A stretch of DNA of 64,000 nucleotides from an uncultured Candidatus Neoarthromitus sp. (GTDB lineage Bacteria; Bacillota; Clostridia; Clostridiales; Clostridiaceae): NCBI GenBank assembly GCA_937890765.1, contig CALADQ010000004.1, forward strand, positions 58,159-122,158. The letters are read 5' to 3'. Below, piece by piece: positions 8,869-17,016 of the stretch (positions are counted from its first letter, which is position 1; the number at the start of each line of letters is the position of its first letter). The translations under genes and the position numbers were made by a program. The notes beneath the pieces are model-generated. The model was given only the letters and a program-made list of their open reading frames with translations, made no database searches and had not been told where the DNA came from.

Positions 8869-10173
8869 ATGAATATAATTGATATTATTGATAAGAAGAA
8901 GAATGGTTTCGAATTGTCAAAGGAAGAAATAGAATTTTTTGTAAGAGAATATACAAATGGAAATATTCCAGATTATCAAGCGTCGGCTTTAATTATGGCA
9001 ATGTTCATAAACAAAATGAATGATGATGAAACTTCAAATCTAACTTTGTCCATGGCTTTTTCAGGAAAAACTTTAGATTTATCAGATATAGATGGAATTA
9101 AAGTTGACAAACATTCAACAGGTGGAGTTGGTGATAAAATTTCTCTTATAGTTGCTCCGATTGTTGCGTCTGTTGGAATTCCAGTTGCAAAAATGAGCGG
9201 ACGTGGTTTAGGATTTACTGGAGGAACGATAGATAAATTAGAATCAATAGATGGTTTTAAAACTTCAATGAGCGTTGAAGAGTTCAAAGAAAAAGTTAGA
9301 ATTAATGGAATGGTTATAGCAGGGCAAACTGAAGATTTAGCTCCAGCCGATAAAAAAATTTATGCTTTAAGAGATGTGACTGCAACAGTTGACAATATTT
9401 CTTTGATAGCATCGAGCATAATGAGTAAGAAAATAGCTTCAGGTGCTGATGCAATTGTTTTGGATATAAAAGTTGGAAGTGGAGCTTTTATGAAAACTTT
9501 GCAAGATGCAGAGAAACTTGCAAATACAATGGTTAATATAGGAAAGAAATTAAATAGGCAAACGATTTGTGTTTTATCTGATATGGATGAGCCACTTGGA
9601 AATGGAATAGGTAATATTATTGAAGTTAGAGAAGCAATTGATGTTTTAAAGGGAAATGGTCCAAAAGATTTAATAGAAGTTGCAATGACAATATCTTCTA
9701 TAATGATTTATTTGGGAAGGAAAGCTAGTTCGATAGAAGAAGCGAGAGAGTTAGCGCAAAGTCAAATTAATAATGGCGAAGCTTACGAAAAATTTAGAAA
9801 ATGGATTTCATCTCAATGTGGAGATATATCTTCCATAGATAATATTAATGAATATAAAAAAGCAAATTATATTGAAGCATTTGTTGCAGATAAAGATGGT
9901 TATGTTGAATCAATGAATGCTCAAGAAATAGGAAGAATTGCAATGATGATTGGGGCAGGAAGGGAAACAAAAGAAAGCGTAATTGATCCTTCTGTTGGAT
10001 TGATTCTCCGTAAAAAAGTTTCTGATGAAGTTAAAGTTGGAGATGTGATTTGCGAAATACATCACAATGGTTATGAAAATATTCAACTTATATTTAATAA
10101 ATTAAGAGAAAATATTAAAATTTCTAAAGAATGTAAAACAAAAGGTAAATTAATATACAAAATTATAAAATAA
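8869..10173 (+). CDS. pdp: Pyrimidine-nucleoside phosphorylase
   Basis: A 434-residue member of the thymidine/pyrimidine-nucleoside phosphorylase family. The phosphate-binding KHSTGGVGDK motif is at 81-90, followed by AKMSGRGLGFTGGT. It cleaves uridine, thymidine or deoxyuridine with phosphate to the base and (deoxy)ribose 1-phosphate, which DeoB then isomerises. The ATG at 8869 is preceded by AGGTG at 8858-8862. An in-frame GTG at 8860 lies inside that site and is rejected. deoB and pdp are separated by only 9 bases and are clearly co-transcribed. Confidence 0.95.
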   Translation: MNIIDIIDKKKNGFELSKEEIEFFVREYTNGNIPDYQASALIMAMFINKMNDDETSNLTLSMAFSGKTLDLSDIDGIKVDKHSTGGVGDKISLIVAPIVASVGIPVAKMSGRGLGFTGGTIDKLESIDGFKTSMSVEEFKEKVRINGMVIAGQTEDLAPADKKIYALRDVTATVDNISLIASSIMSKKIASGADAIVLDIKVGSGAFMKTLQDAEKLANTMVNIGKKLNRQTICVLSDMDEPLGNGIGNIIEVREAIDVLKGNGPKDLIEVAMTISSIMIYLGRKASSIEEARELAQSQINNGEAYEKFRKWISSQCGDISSIDNINEYKKANYIEAFVADKDGYVESMNAQEIGRIAMMIGAGRETKESVIDPSVGLILRKKVSDEVKVGDVICEIHHNGYENIQLIFNKLRENIKISKECKTKGKLIYKIIK

Positions 10174-10253
10174 CCTTTAACATTATAACCATATTAAATA
10201 ATATCGCTTTATTTGGTGATTATATTTATATGGTTATTTTTTTATGTTAAAGG
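10174..10253 (+). promoter_or_regulatory. Nested terminator and RBS-pairing leader before dacF
   Basis: Immediately after the pdp stop codon, CCTTTAACAT (10174-10183) is the perfect complement of ATGTTAAAGG (10244-10253), which includes the first half of the dacF ribosome site. Nested inside, ATAACCATAT (10185-10194) pairs with ATATGGTTAT (10228-10237), followed by six T. The inner hairpin looks like the pdp terminator. Transcripts that read through it would fold the outer stem over the dacF ribosome site. The structure is read directly; the function is inferred. Confidence 0.6.
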
Positions 10254-10263
10254 GAGGATACTC

Positions 10264-11502
10264 ATGAAGATACTTAAAGCGGTATTATTTGGTGTGTTAT
10301 TTACGTTTGTGTTTAATTACGTTCCAGCTAAGGCAATTAATGATTTAACACAAGGAATAGATATTGAGGCAAGGTCAGCTATATTAATGGAAGTTGAGTC
10401 AGGAAAAATTATTTTTGAGAAAAATGTTAAAGAAAAATTTGCTCCAGCATCGGTTACAAAAATAATGACAATGCTTTTGACTATGGAAGCAATTGATAGT
10501 GGAAGAGTTAAGTTAGATGATATTGTAACTGTGACTGAGAACGCTCAGAAAATGGGCGGAAGTACTATGCTTTTAGAAGCTGGTGAAATTAGAACGATTG
10601 AAGATCTTTTGAAGGGTGTTGCAATCGCTTCAGGAAATGATGCTGCAGTTGCTCTTGCAGAATATTTGGGTGGAACTGTTGAAAACTTTGTTAAGAAAAT
10701 GAATGATAGAGCAAAAGAACTTGGAATGAAAGACACAACTTTTCAAAACCCAACAGGACTTCCAACAGAAAATCATTTGACAACAGCTTATGATATTTCA
10801 ATTATGTCAAGAGAATTGTTAAAGCACGAGGCGATTTTAAAATATAGTGGTACATATATGGAAACAATCTCTGCAAATAGAAAAACTCCAATAGAACTTG
10901 TTAATCACAATAAATTAGTTAGATTTTTTAACGGATGTGATGGGCTTAAGACAGGTTTCACGAATGAAGCTAAATATTGTATTTCTGCAACAGCTCAAAG
11001 AAATGGAGTTAGAATGCTTGCGATTATAATGGGTGCGCCAACATATAAAATAAGAAATAGAGATGCAAGCATGCTATTAAATCATGGGTTCTCTTTGTTT
11101 GAGAGAAAAGAAGTAATAGCACAAGATGCGGAAATTAGTAAATTGCAATTAGGAGCTAATAAAGATAAATTTGTAATGCTTAAAGCAAAGACTCCTCTTA
11201 ATATTGTTGTTGAGAAAGGTAAAGATTTAAAAATTTCAAACAAAATAAACGTTGAAAAAAATAAGAATTTTATAAGACAAGGAGAAATTCTTGGAGAAGC
11301 TGTAGTTTTAATTGATGGAAAAGAAGTTGGTAGAGTTCAAGTTTACAGTGATCGTGATATGAAAAATGGAAGTTTGTTAACTAAAATATCTTCTATATTT
11401 AAAAAAGATTCTAAGCAACAAATTGATAGCAATGATAACAATGGTGTGAAAGAAAATAATCAAAATGATAATTTTCAAGAACAATCCCAACAGCTTCAAT
11501 AA
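10264..11502 (+). CDS. dacF: D-alanyl-D-alanine carboxypeptidase (DacF-type)
   Basis: A 412-residue secreted serine peptidase of the PBP5 group. A signal peptide covers residues 1 to about 24, ending in PAKA. The three catalytic motifs are present: SVTK at 63-66, SGN at 123-125 and KTG at 229-231. A C-terminal beta domain follows, then a Q/N-rich tail without an obvious amphipathic membrane anchor. It trims the terminal D-Ala from peptidoglycan stem peptides. In Bacillus, dacF acts on forespore peptidoglycan, and the position after deoB/pdp matches. The ATG at 10264 has AAAGGGAGG upstream. An in-frame upstream extension lacks a ribosome site. Confidence 0.93.
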   Translation: MKILKAVLFGVLFTFVFNYVPAKAINDLTQGIDIEARSAILMEVESGKIIFEKNVKEKFAPASVTKIMTMLLTMEAIDSGRVKLDDIVTVTENAQKMGGSTMLLEAGEIRTIEDLLKGVAIASGNDAAVALAEYLGGTVENFVKKMNDRAKELGMKDTTFQNPTGLPTENHLTTAYDISIMSRELLKHEAILKYSGTYMETISANRKTPIELVNHNKLVRFFNGCDGLKTGFTNEAKYCISATAQRNGVRMLAIIMGAPTYKIRNRDASMLLNHGFSLFERKEVIAQDAEISKLQLGANKDKFVMLKAKTPLNIVVEKGKDLKISNKINVEKNKNFIRQGEILGEAVVLIDGKEVGRVQVYSDRDMKNGSLLTKISSIFKKDSKQQIDSNDNNGVKENNQNDNFQEQSQQLQ

Positions 11503-11503
11503 A

Positions 11504-11542
11504 AACTAAGGTGTTATTACGCACCTTAGTTTTCATTTTTTT
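11504..11542 (+). terminator. Terminator after dacF
   Basis: AACTAAGGTG (11504-11513) pairs perfectly with CACCTTAGTT (11522-11531), followed by a T-rich tail. It ends the spoIIM-dacF unit before scpA. Confidence 0.9.
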
Positions 11543-11585
11543 TATAAATAAAATGAAAATTTGAATATTAAAACAGTTTGATATT

Positions 11586-11594
11586 TGTTATAAT
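11586..11594 (+). promoter_or_regulatory. Extended -10 promoter before scpA
   Basis: TG followed by one base and TATAAT (11589-11594) gives an extended -10 element. A TTGAAT at 11561 is too far away (22 bases) to be an ideal -35. It lies 47 bases before scpA and downstream of the dacF terminator. Confidence 0.4.
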
Positions 11595-11641
11595 TATGAA
11601 ATTAAATTTGACTTGAGATTTGAAGGTTGTAAAATTGAATT

Positions 11642-12391
11642 ATGAATATAAAAATACAGGATTTCGAAGGGCCATTTGATTTATTATTACATTTGATTAA
11701 AAAAAATAAAATGGATATTTACAATGTAAATATCTATGACATAACAATTCAATACATCGATTACATAAACAAACTTAAAGAGATGGATTTGGACATTGCT
11801 TCTGAATTTGTTGTTATGGCTGCGACTTTATTGGAAATAAAATCTCAATCGCTTTTGCCTAAGAAATTAAAAAAGGAAAATGAGGATAGCGAAGAAGATT
11901 TGCAAAAATTATTATTTGATAGACTTTTGGAATACAAAAAGTTCAAAAAGGTTTCTAGATATCTGTTGACTAAGTACATTTCAAAAGGAAATGTTTATTT
12001 CAAAAAGCCTGAGATAATTTTTCAAAAAAAGGATTTTCAAGTTGATTTTGCAGAAATTTTTAAAGATATGAACATCTTAGATTTTTATTCAAAATACAAA
12101 TCTCTAATTGATTCGTACGTCGAAAAACAAAATATTTCTAATCCAATTCAAACTAACATTTATGTTGATAAGTTTAAAGTTCAAGATAAAATTGATAATT
12201 TGAAAAAATTTAAATCCCCAATTCTAAAATTTGACGAAATAATTGAGGGATGCAGTGAAAAAATAGAAATAATTGTAACTTTTATTGCACTTCTCGAGCT
12301 TGTTCGACAAAAATATTTTAAAGTGGCTCAAGTTGATAAATTTTCAAACATCATAATCGAAAAAATAGAAGGAGATGATTTGATTGAATGA
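11642..12391 (+). CDS. scpA: Segregation and condensation protein A
   Basis: A 249-residue kleisin. The N-terminus has the ScpA signature FEGPFDLLLHLIKKNKMDIYNV, and the middle includes AATLLEIKSQSLLPKK. The protein bridges the two heads of the SMC dimer together with ScpB and so helps condense and segregate the chromosome. The gene overlaps scpB by 8 bases, indicating translational coupling. The ribosome site before this ATG is poor (AAGGTTG 15 bases upstream). smc itself is not in the window. Confidence 0.93.
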   Translation: MNIKIQDFEGPFDLLLHLIKKNKMDIYNVNIYDITIQYIDYINKLKEMDLDIASEFVVMAATLLEIKSQSLLPKKLKKENEDSEEDLQKLLFDRLLEYKKFKKVSRYLLTKYISKGNVYFKKPEIIFQKKDFQVDFAEIFKDMNILDFYSKYKSLIDSYVEKQNISNPIQTNIYVDKFKVQDKIDNLKKFKSPILKFDEIIEGCSEKIEIIVTFIALLELVRQKYFKVAQVDKFSNIIIEKIEGDDLIE

Positions 12392-12935
12392 CAAGATAAA
12401 TTTAGATATGGATTTAATTGAAATTTATTTTTCGGCAATTGAATCTTTATTGTTTGTTCATGGTGACCCTATTTCATTAAAAGAGATAAGTTCAATCTTA
12501 GATGAAGACATAAATATTATTTCTCAAATCATGGAGGAGTTTGAGGAACTTTATAACAGACCAAACAGAGGAATAAAAGTTTTTAAAGTTAACGACAAAT
12601 ATCAATTGGGAACAAAACCTGAAAATGAAAAATACATAATCAAACTTCTTAAAACTAATCAACGGCAATCTTTATCTCAAGCAGCAATTGAAACTTTGTC
12701 TATAATTTCTTACAAGCAACCTATAACGAGAATTGAAATTGAAGAAATACGTGGAGTGCGAAGCGATAAGGCAATTCAAACTCTTTTGGATAAAGAGTTA
12801 ATTAAAGAAGCTGGAAGACTTGAGGTTATAGGTCGTCCAATTTTGTACGGAACGACAGATAATTTTTTGAAACAATTTGGAATAGTTAAGTTGGAAGACC
12901 TTCCAGCTCTTGAACAGATTGAAGAATACGATTAG
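12384..12935 (+). CDS. scpB: Segregation and condensation protein B
   Basis: A 183-residue winged-helix protein with the ScpB pattern: ESLLFVHGDPISLKEIS at the start, then LSQAAIETLSIISYKQPITRIEIEEIRGV. It forms a dimer that binds the ScpA kleisin in the SMC condensin complex. It starts with TTG at 12384, with GGAG 9 bases upstream inside scpA. The nearby ATG at 12388 is in another frame and stops at once. Its stop overlaps the stop of a minus-strand small gene by 4 bases. Confidence 0.93.
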   Translation: MNDKINLDMDLIEIYFSAIESLLFVHGDPISLKEISSILDEDINIISQIMEEFEELYNRPNRGIKVFKVNDKYQLGTKPENEKYIIKLLKTNQRQSLSQAAIETLSIISYKQPITRIEIEEIRGVRSDKAIQTLLDKELIKEAGRLEVIGRPILYGTTDNFLKQFGIVKLEDLPALEQIEEYD

Positions 12936-13027
12936 TAAAAACCAAGAATACATCCTATTAAAAAAAATATAACGCAGAAAGTAATTCTCCTTATTAAAAA
13001 TATTTTTGATTTTGAAATATTTGGCAC
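12932..13027 (-). CDS. 31-residue single-span membrane peptide
   Basis: This gene is below the usual size cut-off. Reading the minus strand, GGGAGGT (13035-13041) lies 7 bases before a GTG start (13025-13027). A 31-codon frame follows, encoding a basic N-terminus (KSKIFLIRR) and one hydrophobic segment of about 14 residues (residues 15-28). A well-formed promoter lies just upstream (13053-13081). Ribosome site, promoter and membrane-like composition together support a real gene, although nothing identifies its role. It ends convergently with scpB. Confidence 0.6.
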   Translation of the reverse strand: MPNISKSKIFLIRRITFCVIFFLIGCILGFY

Positions 13028-13052
13028 GATAAATACCTCCCTTATGGAAAAT

Positions 13053-13081
13053 ATTATCGTACTAAAGTCGTATAAAGTCAA
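13053..13081 (-). promoter_or_regulatory. Sigma-70-type promoter for the 31-residue peptide
   Basis: On the minus strand TTGACT (13076-13081) and GATAAT (13053-13058) are exactly 17 bases apart, about 12 bases upstream of the ribosome site. The remaining sequence to 13279 shows no supportable gene. Confidence 0.65.
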
Positions 13082-13279
13082 TTAAAAACGAAAACCATCT
13101 AAAATTTATAAGGTGCAGTTTTAATAAATAACCTACGTGCTTAAATTTCATAATCAAAAACATGTTTTATAATAAACATTCATATGAAAATTAATCTTAT
13201 AAATCTTAAATGGCTCAATACTATTTTGTTCCAAAAATTATATTTTATTCAATCTTGGAAATTATTCGTTGTCTTAATG

Positions 13280-13546
13280 TTATATGAAACTTGCGGAATC
13301 TATTTCTATAAGCACATCAATTTCACCATCATCATCTACGATAACCAAAGGAATTCCAAACTTTTGGTTTTTTTTGTATTGCTCAAATCCAGGATGGTTG
13401 TCCCTATAAAATAAATATTGTTTTAAGTTAGTCAAACTTCCTAAAATGTCAAGATATTCAAATTCCATATTTTTAGAATTCAAATCTTTTTTAAGTGCTA
13501 GACACGTTGGGCAATTGTCGTTGCCATAAACTTTTATATTTTTCAT
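13280..13546 (-). CDS. Glutaredoxin-like small thiol protein
   Basis: An 88-residue thioredoxin-fold protein beginning MKNIKVYGNDNCPTC. The CPTC redox motif is at residues 12-15 and a GIPLVIVDDDG cis-proline segment lies near residue 70, as in glutaredoxins and NrdH-like proteins. It probably reduces or transfers disulfides in the cytoplasm; its partner is unknown. The longer upstream frame is rejected because a strong GGGAGGA lies a few bases before this ATG. It stands alone, with no redox enzyme neighbour. Confidence 0.75.
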   Translation of the reverse strand: MKNIKVYGNDNCPTCLALKKDLNSKNMEFEYLDILGSLTNLKQYLFYRDNHPGFEQYKKNQKFGIPLVIVDDDGEIDVLIEIDSASFI

Positions 13547-13753
13547 AAATGTCCTCCCAATTTTTAAAGTTATATATAAATTATATAAATTTTTGGATTT
13601 TTTGGAAGAGTGTAAAACCATTTTGTGTTTGCACAATTTTTTAAATTGCAAAATCGCAAAATCGCAAAACGAAATTTCGATATTCAAAATTAAATTTGAT
13701 TAAAATTATTTTAAATAAAATTTTTAAATGATAAAATTAAAATTATGAATTGT

Positions 13754-13787
13754 AGATTTACAAAAATGAAATTTGTAAATCTTTTTA
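13754..13787 (+). terminator. Isolated terminator-like hairpin upstream of the thioesterase
   Basis: AGATTTACAAA (13754-13764) pairs perfectly with TTTGTAAATCT (13772-13782), followed by a T run. No plus-strand gene precedes it, so it could be an attenuator or the end of an unannotated small RNA. The surrounding gap (13547-13878) also has three near-identical GCAAAATC-type octamers around 13645-13670 and no coding frame I can support. Confidence 0.5.
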
Positions 13788-13878
13788 GATAAAATAAATT
13801 TTGTTTTTTTGGAGATGGATTTTTAAATAACTTTTGATTTGCAACTAAATGTTATGTTAATTAATTGGGAGGAATACA

Positions 13879-14298
13879 TTGAAATCAGTAAGAGAAATTG
13901 AAGTTAGATATTCTGAAACGGATCAAATGGGCGTTGTTTATCATGCAAATTATTTAGTTTGGATGGAAGTTGGGCGTACAAGTTTTTTATCAGATGTTGG
14001 ATTCAGCATGTCAGAAATTGAACGTGAAGGTTATATGTTTCCAGTTTACGCTATGGATATAAAATTTTTAAACGCAACTCGATATGATGAAAAGGTTATA
14101 GTTGAAACGGAAATTTATAAAACTTCAAAAATTAAAACTATTTACAAGCAAAAAGTTTTGAATGATAAAGGGCAAGAAAAAGTAAGTGCATTTGTTACGA
14201 TAGTTTGTGTTGATAAGAAAAATTTCAAGCCTGTTAGAATTGATAAACAATTACCTAAACTTTATGAAACTTACTCTTCTTTAAGTTGCGAAAAATAA
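13879..14298 (+). CDS. YbgC-like acyl-CoA thioesterase
   Basis: A 139-residue hot-dog-fold protein. The N-terminus VRYSETDQMGVVYHANYLVWME is the 4-hydroxybenzoyl-CoA thioesterase/YbgC signature, including the conserved aspartate D15 and HANYL segment. Relatives hydrolyse short or medium acyl-CoA or acyl-ACP thioesters; the substrate here is unknown. It starts with TTG at 13879, with GGGAGGA close upstream. It probably shares a message with the following HD-domain gene, 27 bases downstream. Confidence 0.88.
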   Translation: MKSVREIEVRYSETDQMGVVYHANYLVWMEVGRTSFLSDVGFSMSEIEREGYMFPVYAMDIKFLNATRYDEKVIVETEIYKTSKIKTIYKQKVLNDKGQEKVSAFVTIVCVDKKNFKPVRIDKQLPKLYETYSSLSCEK

Positions 14299-14325
14299 TT
14301 TTAATTCAAAGGAGGTTTATATTTT

Positions 14326-14865
14326 ATGAATGATTTTGTTTATACTTATTCAAAAATAAAGTTTTATCCAATTAATCCACGAGTTGAGGACATAGATGTT
14401 TATGATATTGCGCACGCACTTTCTTTAATGACACGGGCAAATGGACATTGCAAATATTTTTATTCAGTAGCACAACATTCTATAAATTGTTATAGAGAAG
14501 CTGTTGCAAGAAATTATTCAAAAAGAATTCAATTAGGATGTTTGCTTCATGATGCAAGTGAAGTTTATTTGTCAGATATAATACGCGCTGTAAAAAAGAA
14601 TTTAAATGAATATAAAGTTATTGAAAAAAATCTCCAAGATACCATATACAAAAAATTTATTAAAGAGGATTTGACTCACGAGGAAATGGAAAAAATATGC
14701 GAAATAGATGATTGTCTTCTTTATTATGAATTTGTAGATTTGATGGATATAAAATTGAAAGAGAAAGCTCCAGAAAAATTTTTCGATTTTGATTTGAATA
14801 AAAGAGATTTTGAAGAAGTTGAAAAAGAATTTATAAGTATAATGAAACAACTTGGTTGCGTTTAG
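14326..14865 (+). CDS. HD-domain phosphohydrolase (YfbR-like)
   Basis: A 179-residue protein with the HD-superfamily metal-binding pattern: an early histidine in YSVAQHSINC, then LGCLLHDASEVYLSDI with the HD pair, and a later aspartate in the C-terminal half. The closest described group is COG1896 (YfbR-type), some members of which dephosphorylate deoxynucleoside monophosphates. The substrate here is not determinable. AAAGGAGG precedes the ATG, and a terminator starts right after the stop codon. Confidence 0.8.
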   Translation: MNDFVYTYSKIKFYPINPRVEDIDVYDIAHALSLMTRANGHCKYFYSVAQHSINCYREAVARNYSKRIQLGCLLHDASEVYLSDIIRAVKKNLNEYKVIEKNLQDTIYKKFIKEDLTHEEMEKICEIDDCLLYYEFVDLMDIKLKEKAPEKFFDFDLNKRDFEEVEKEFISIMKQLGCV

Positions 14866-14907
14866 AGGTGTGTGCAATTTTGTACGCGCCTTTTTATTTT
14901 TTTAATA
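14866..14907 (+). terminator. Terminator before the flagellar operon
   Basis: A 10-base stem with G-T wobbles (14866-14875 with 14882-14891) is followed by a long T-rich tail. It isolates the flagellar operon from the upstream genes. Confidence 0.8.
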
Positions 14908-14952
14908 ATATTGGAAATAATTCCATAACACTAATTTGAATATAATCAAATC

Positions 14953-14981
14953 TTGGAACAATACTAATACTTATAAATAAT
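14953..14981 (+). promoter_or_regulatory. Possible promoter of the flagellar operon
   Basis: TTGGAA (14953-14958) and AATAAT (14976-14981) are 17 bases apart and lie 24 bases before motA. I see no clear sigma-28 (TAAA/GCCGATAA) match here. A small inverted repeat TGGAA/TTCCA lies just upstream near 14910-14925. Confidence 0.4.
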
Positions 14982-15005
14982 TACATTTTCGAGGAAGTGA
15001 GCACG

Positions 15006-15806
15006 ATGAAAAAAGATAATTTAAGTATTATTGGTATTGTTGTTGGAATTGGAATGCTTTTGTATGCAATGGATGGTGGTGGAACATCTCTTATGGCATT
15101 CATTGATGTTAAATCATTTATCATTGTTATTGGTGGTTCGTTCGCCGCACTTTTAGTAAGTTTTTCTATGAAGGAAATAAAGTCCATAGGTGCATACATG
15201 AATGTTGTTACCAAAAATACCGTGAGAGATAAAGTATCTTTTATTGAAAACATTATAGAAATTTCCAAGAAAGCTAGAAAAGAAGGAATGCTTTCATTAG
15301 AAAGTGAGATTGAAAATTTAGATGACGAGTTTTTAAAACAAGGAGTTAAATTAATTGTTGATGGTGCTGAAGAAGATGCATTGGTTTCAATTTTAGAAAG
15401 TGAAGTTGAAAATTACGAAGAGAAAATGAAAGAAGGAGTTAAATTTTTTAAACAATGGGGAGCTTATGCACCTGCATTTGGTATGATAGGAACTCTTGTT
15501 GGTTTGATACAACTTTTAGGTAACATGGAAGACATAACAAAACTTGTTGCAGGTATGGCCGTTGCATTAATAACAACTCTTTATGGAGCTATAGCAGCAA
15601 ATTTAATTTTTCTTCCTCTTGCGGATAAAATTTCTTTAAACACTGCTAAATGTGTTGAATTTATAAATCTAGAATATAAAGCCATTAAATGTATAAGAAA
15701 CGGATACACTCCGAAAATGATACAAGAAATATTAAGTACATATTTGACTAAGCCTGAAAAAATTAATTTAGATGAGAAAATGAAAAATAGTAAGCCAAGA
15801 AATTAA
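15006..15806 (+). CDS. motA: Flagellar motor stator protein MotA
   Basis: A 266-residue MotA/ExbB-type membrane protein with four hydrophobic segments. The first pair spans roughly residues 5-55. The second pair follows a large cytoplasmic loop and includes WGAYAPAFGMIGTLVGLIQLL and AVALITTLYGAIAANLIFLPLA, carrying the conserved prolines of the ion channel. With MotB it forms the ion-driven stator that turns the flagellum. The ATG at 15006 is preferred over the in-frame GTG at 14997, which is only 1 base from the GAGGA site. Confidence 0.95.
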   Translation: MKKDNLSIIGIVVGIGMLLYAMDGGGTSLMAFIDVKSFIIVIGGSFAALLVSFSMKEIKSIGAYMNVVTKNTVRDKVSFIENIIEISKKARKEGMLSLESEIENLDDEFLKQGVKLIVDGAEEDALVSILESEVENYEEKMKEGVKFFKQWGAYAPAFGMIGTLVGLIQLLGNMEDITKLVAGMAVALITTLYGAIAANLIFLPLADKISLNTAKCVEFINLEYKAIKCIRNGYTPKMIQEILSTYLTKPEKINLDEKMKNSKPRN

Positions 15807-15832
15807 AATTTTAAAGTGAGGTTTTTTGTTTT

Positions 15833-16552
15833 ATGCCAAAGAAGAAACAAGAGGAACAAAGCGGTGGTGCTCCAGAATGGATGGTAACATTTTCTGATGC
15901 TATGACTTTGCTCATGGTGTTTTTTATATTGCTTTTTTCAATGTCGACGATAGATGAAAAAAAAGAAGCTCAACTTACAACAGCCTTCAATGATATTTTC
16001 AATGGTGGTGGAACAAATCCAATTTCTAATCAAGGAGTTGGTGATGATATTTTTATGAATGATGAAGGCACAGACATAGCTGAACAGGAAAATCCAATTC
16101 ACGAAACGCTTTTGGAGACTTTGAAAGATGTAATTTATAACAAAGGTTTGCAAGATTTTATTTCAGTCGAAAGAGTTGAGAGAGGAGTTTCAGTTGTTTT
16201 AGTTGATTCATTGCTTTTTCAATCGGGTCGTTCTGATTTAAAAATGGAAAGTAAAGAAGTGCTTTTAGATATTGCTAGCGTTTTAAATGAAATTGACAAT
16301 CAAATAATTATAGAAGGCCACACAGATAATTTACCTATAAATACATATATGTTTGCGAGTAACTGGGAACTTTCAACGGCAAGAGCACTTGTTGTTACGA
16401 GATTTTTGGTTGAGCATGCTGGGGTTAAACCAACTCGAATATCAGCTCAAGGATACGGAGAATTTAAACCAATTGTTTTAAATGATACTCCAGAAAACAA
16501 AGCGAGAAATAGAAGGGTAAACATTTTAATTTTGAATAAGTCAGAAGGGTGA
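15833..16552 (+). CDS. motB: Flagellar motor stator protein MotB
   Basis: A 239-residue protein with a short cytoplasmic N-terminus and one membrane segment carrying the ion-binding aspartate D22 in TFSDAMTLLMVFFILLF. A C-terminal OmpA-like peptidoglycan-binding domain follows (EGHTDNLPIN, NWELSTARA and NRRVNILI segments). It anchors the stator to the wall. It follows motA by 26 bases and is followed within 8 bases by fliL. No truncation is seen. Confidence 0.95.
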   Translation: MPKKKQEEQSGGAPEWMVTFSDAMTLLMVFFILLFSMSTIDEKKEAQLTTAFNDIFNGGGTNPISNQGVGDDIFMNDEGTDIAEQENPIHETLLETLKDVIYNKGLQDFISVERVERGVSVVLVDSLLFQSGRSDLKMESKEVLLDIASVLNEIDNQIIIEGHTDNLPINTYMFASNWELSTARALVVTRFLVEHAGVKPTRISAQGYGEFKPIVLNDTPENKARNRRVNILILNKSEG

Positions 16553-16559
16553 TGAAACT

Positions 16560-17006
16560 ATGGCGAAAGAAGAGAAAAAGTCTAACAAAGGTATGATGAT
16601 TATAATAATTTTGCTTTTAGTTGTATTAATTGTTGGTGGAGCATTTGCTTTTTTAATTTTAAGTAAAAGTTCCAACGCTAATAATCCGCAAAAAATTGTT
16701 GAAGAAGTTATTACACTTAATGAATCTGTTGTGAATATAAAAGATCCTTCGCTAAAGAGATACGTTAAATTTAGTTTAGCGATTACGTACGATTCAAAAA
16801 ACAAAAAAGTTTTGCAAGATATAAATTCAAATACTTACAAAATACAAGATGCCATAATAGGAGTTTTCAAAGATAAAACTGCAAGCGATATAGAGAGTGG
16901 AAATGGAATTGAAGTTATAAAAAATGAAATTAAAACGAAGATTGATGAAATATTAGAGGACAATTCTATTTTGTCAGTTTATTTTACAAATTTGTTGATT
17001 CACTAA
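16560..17006 (+). CDS. fliL: Flagellar basal-body-associated protein FliL
   Basis: A 148-residue single-pass membrane protein. The hydrophobic segment is at about residues 13-37 after a lysine-rich start, and the periplasmic-type domain contains the FliL pattern KRYVKFSLAITYD and FTNLLIH near the end. FliL surrounds the stator and influences motor torque. The start lies 8 bases after the motB stop, with the ribosome site within the motB end, suggesting coupling. Confidence 0.87.
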   Translation: MAKEEKKSNKGMMIIIILLLVVLIVGGAFAFLILSKSSNANNPQKIVEEVITLNESVVNIKDPSLKRYVKFSLAITYDSKNKKVLQDINSNTYKIQDAIIGVFKDKTASDIESGNGIEVIKNEIKTKIDEILEDNSILSVYFTNLLIH

Positions 17007-17016
17007 AGAGGATTTT

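Noticed and set aside
13184..13414. Plus-strand open frame of 76 codons
   Set aside because: It lacks a ribosome site and overlaps the well-supported redoxin gene on the other strand.
13547..13687. Longer N-terminal extension of the redoxin frame
   Set aside because: A strong GGGAGGA site directly before the internal ATG at 13546 marks the start, and the extension is low-complexity.
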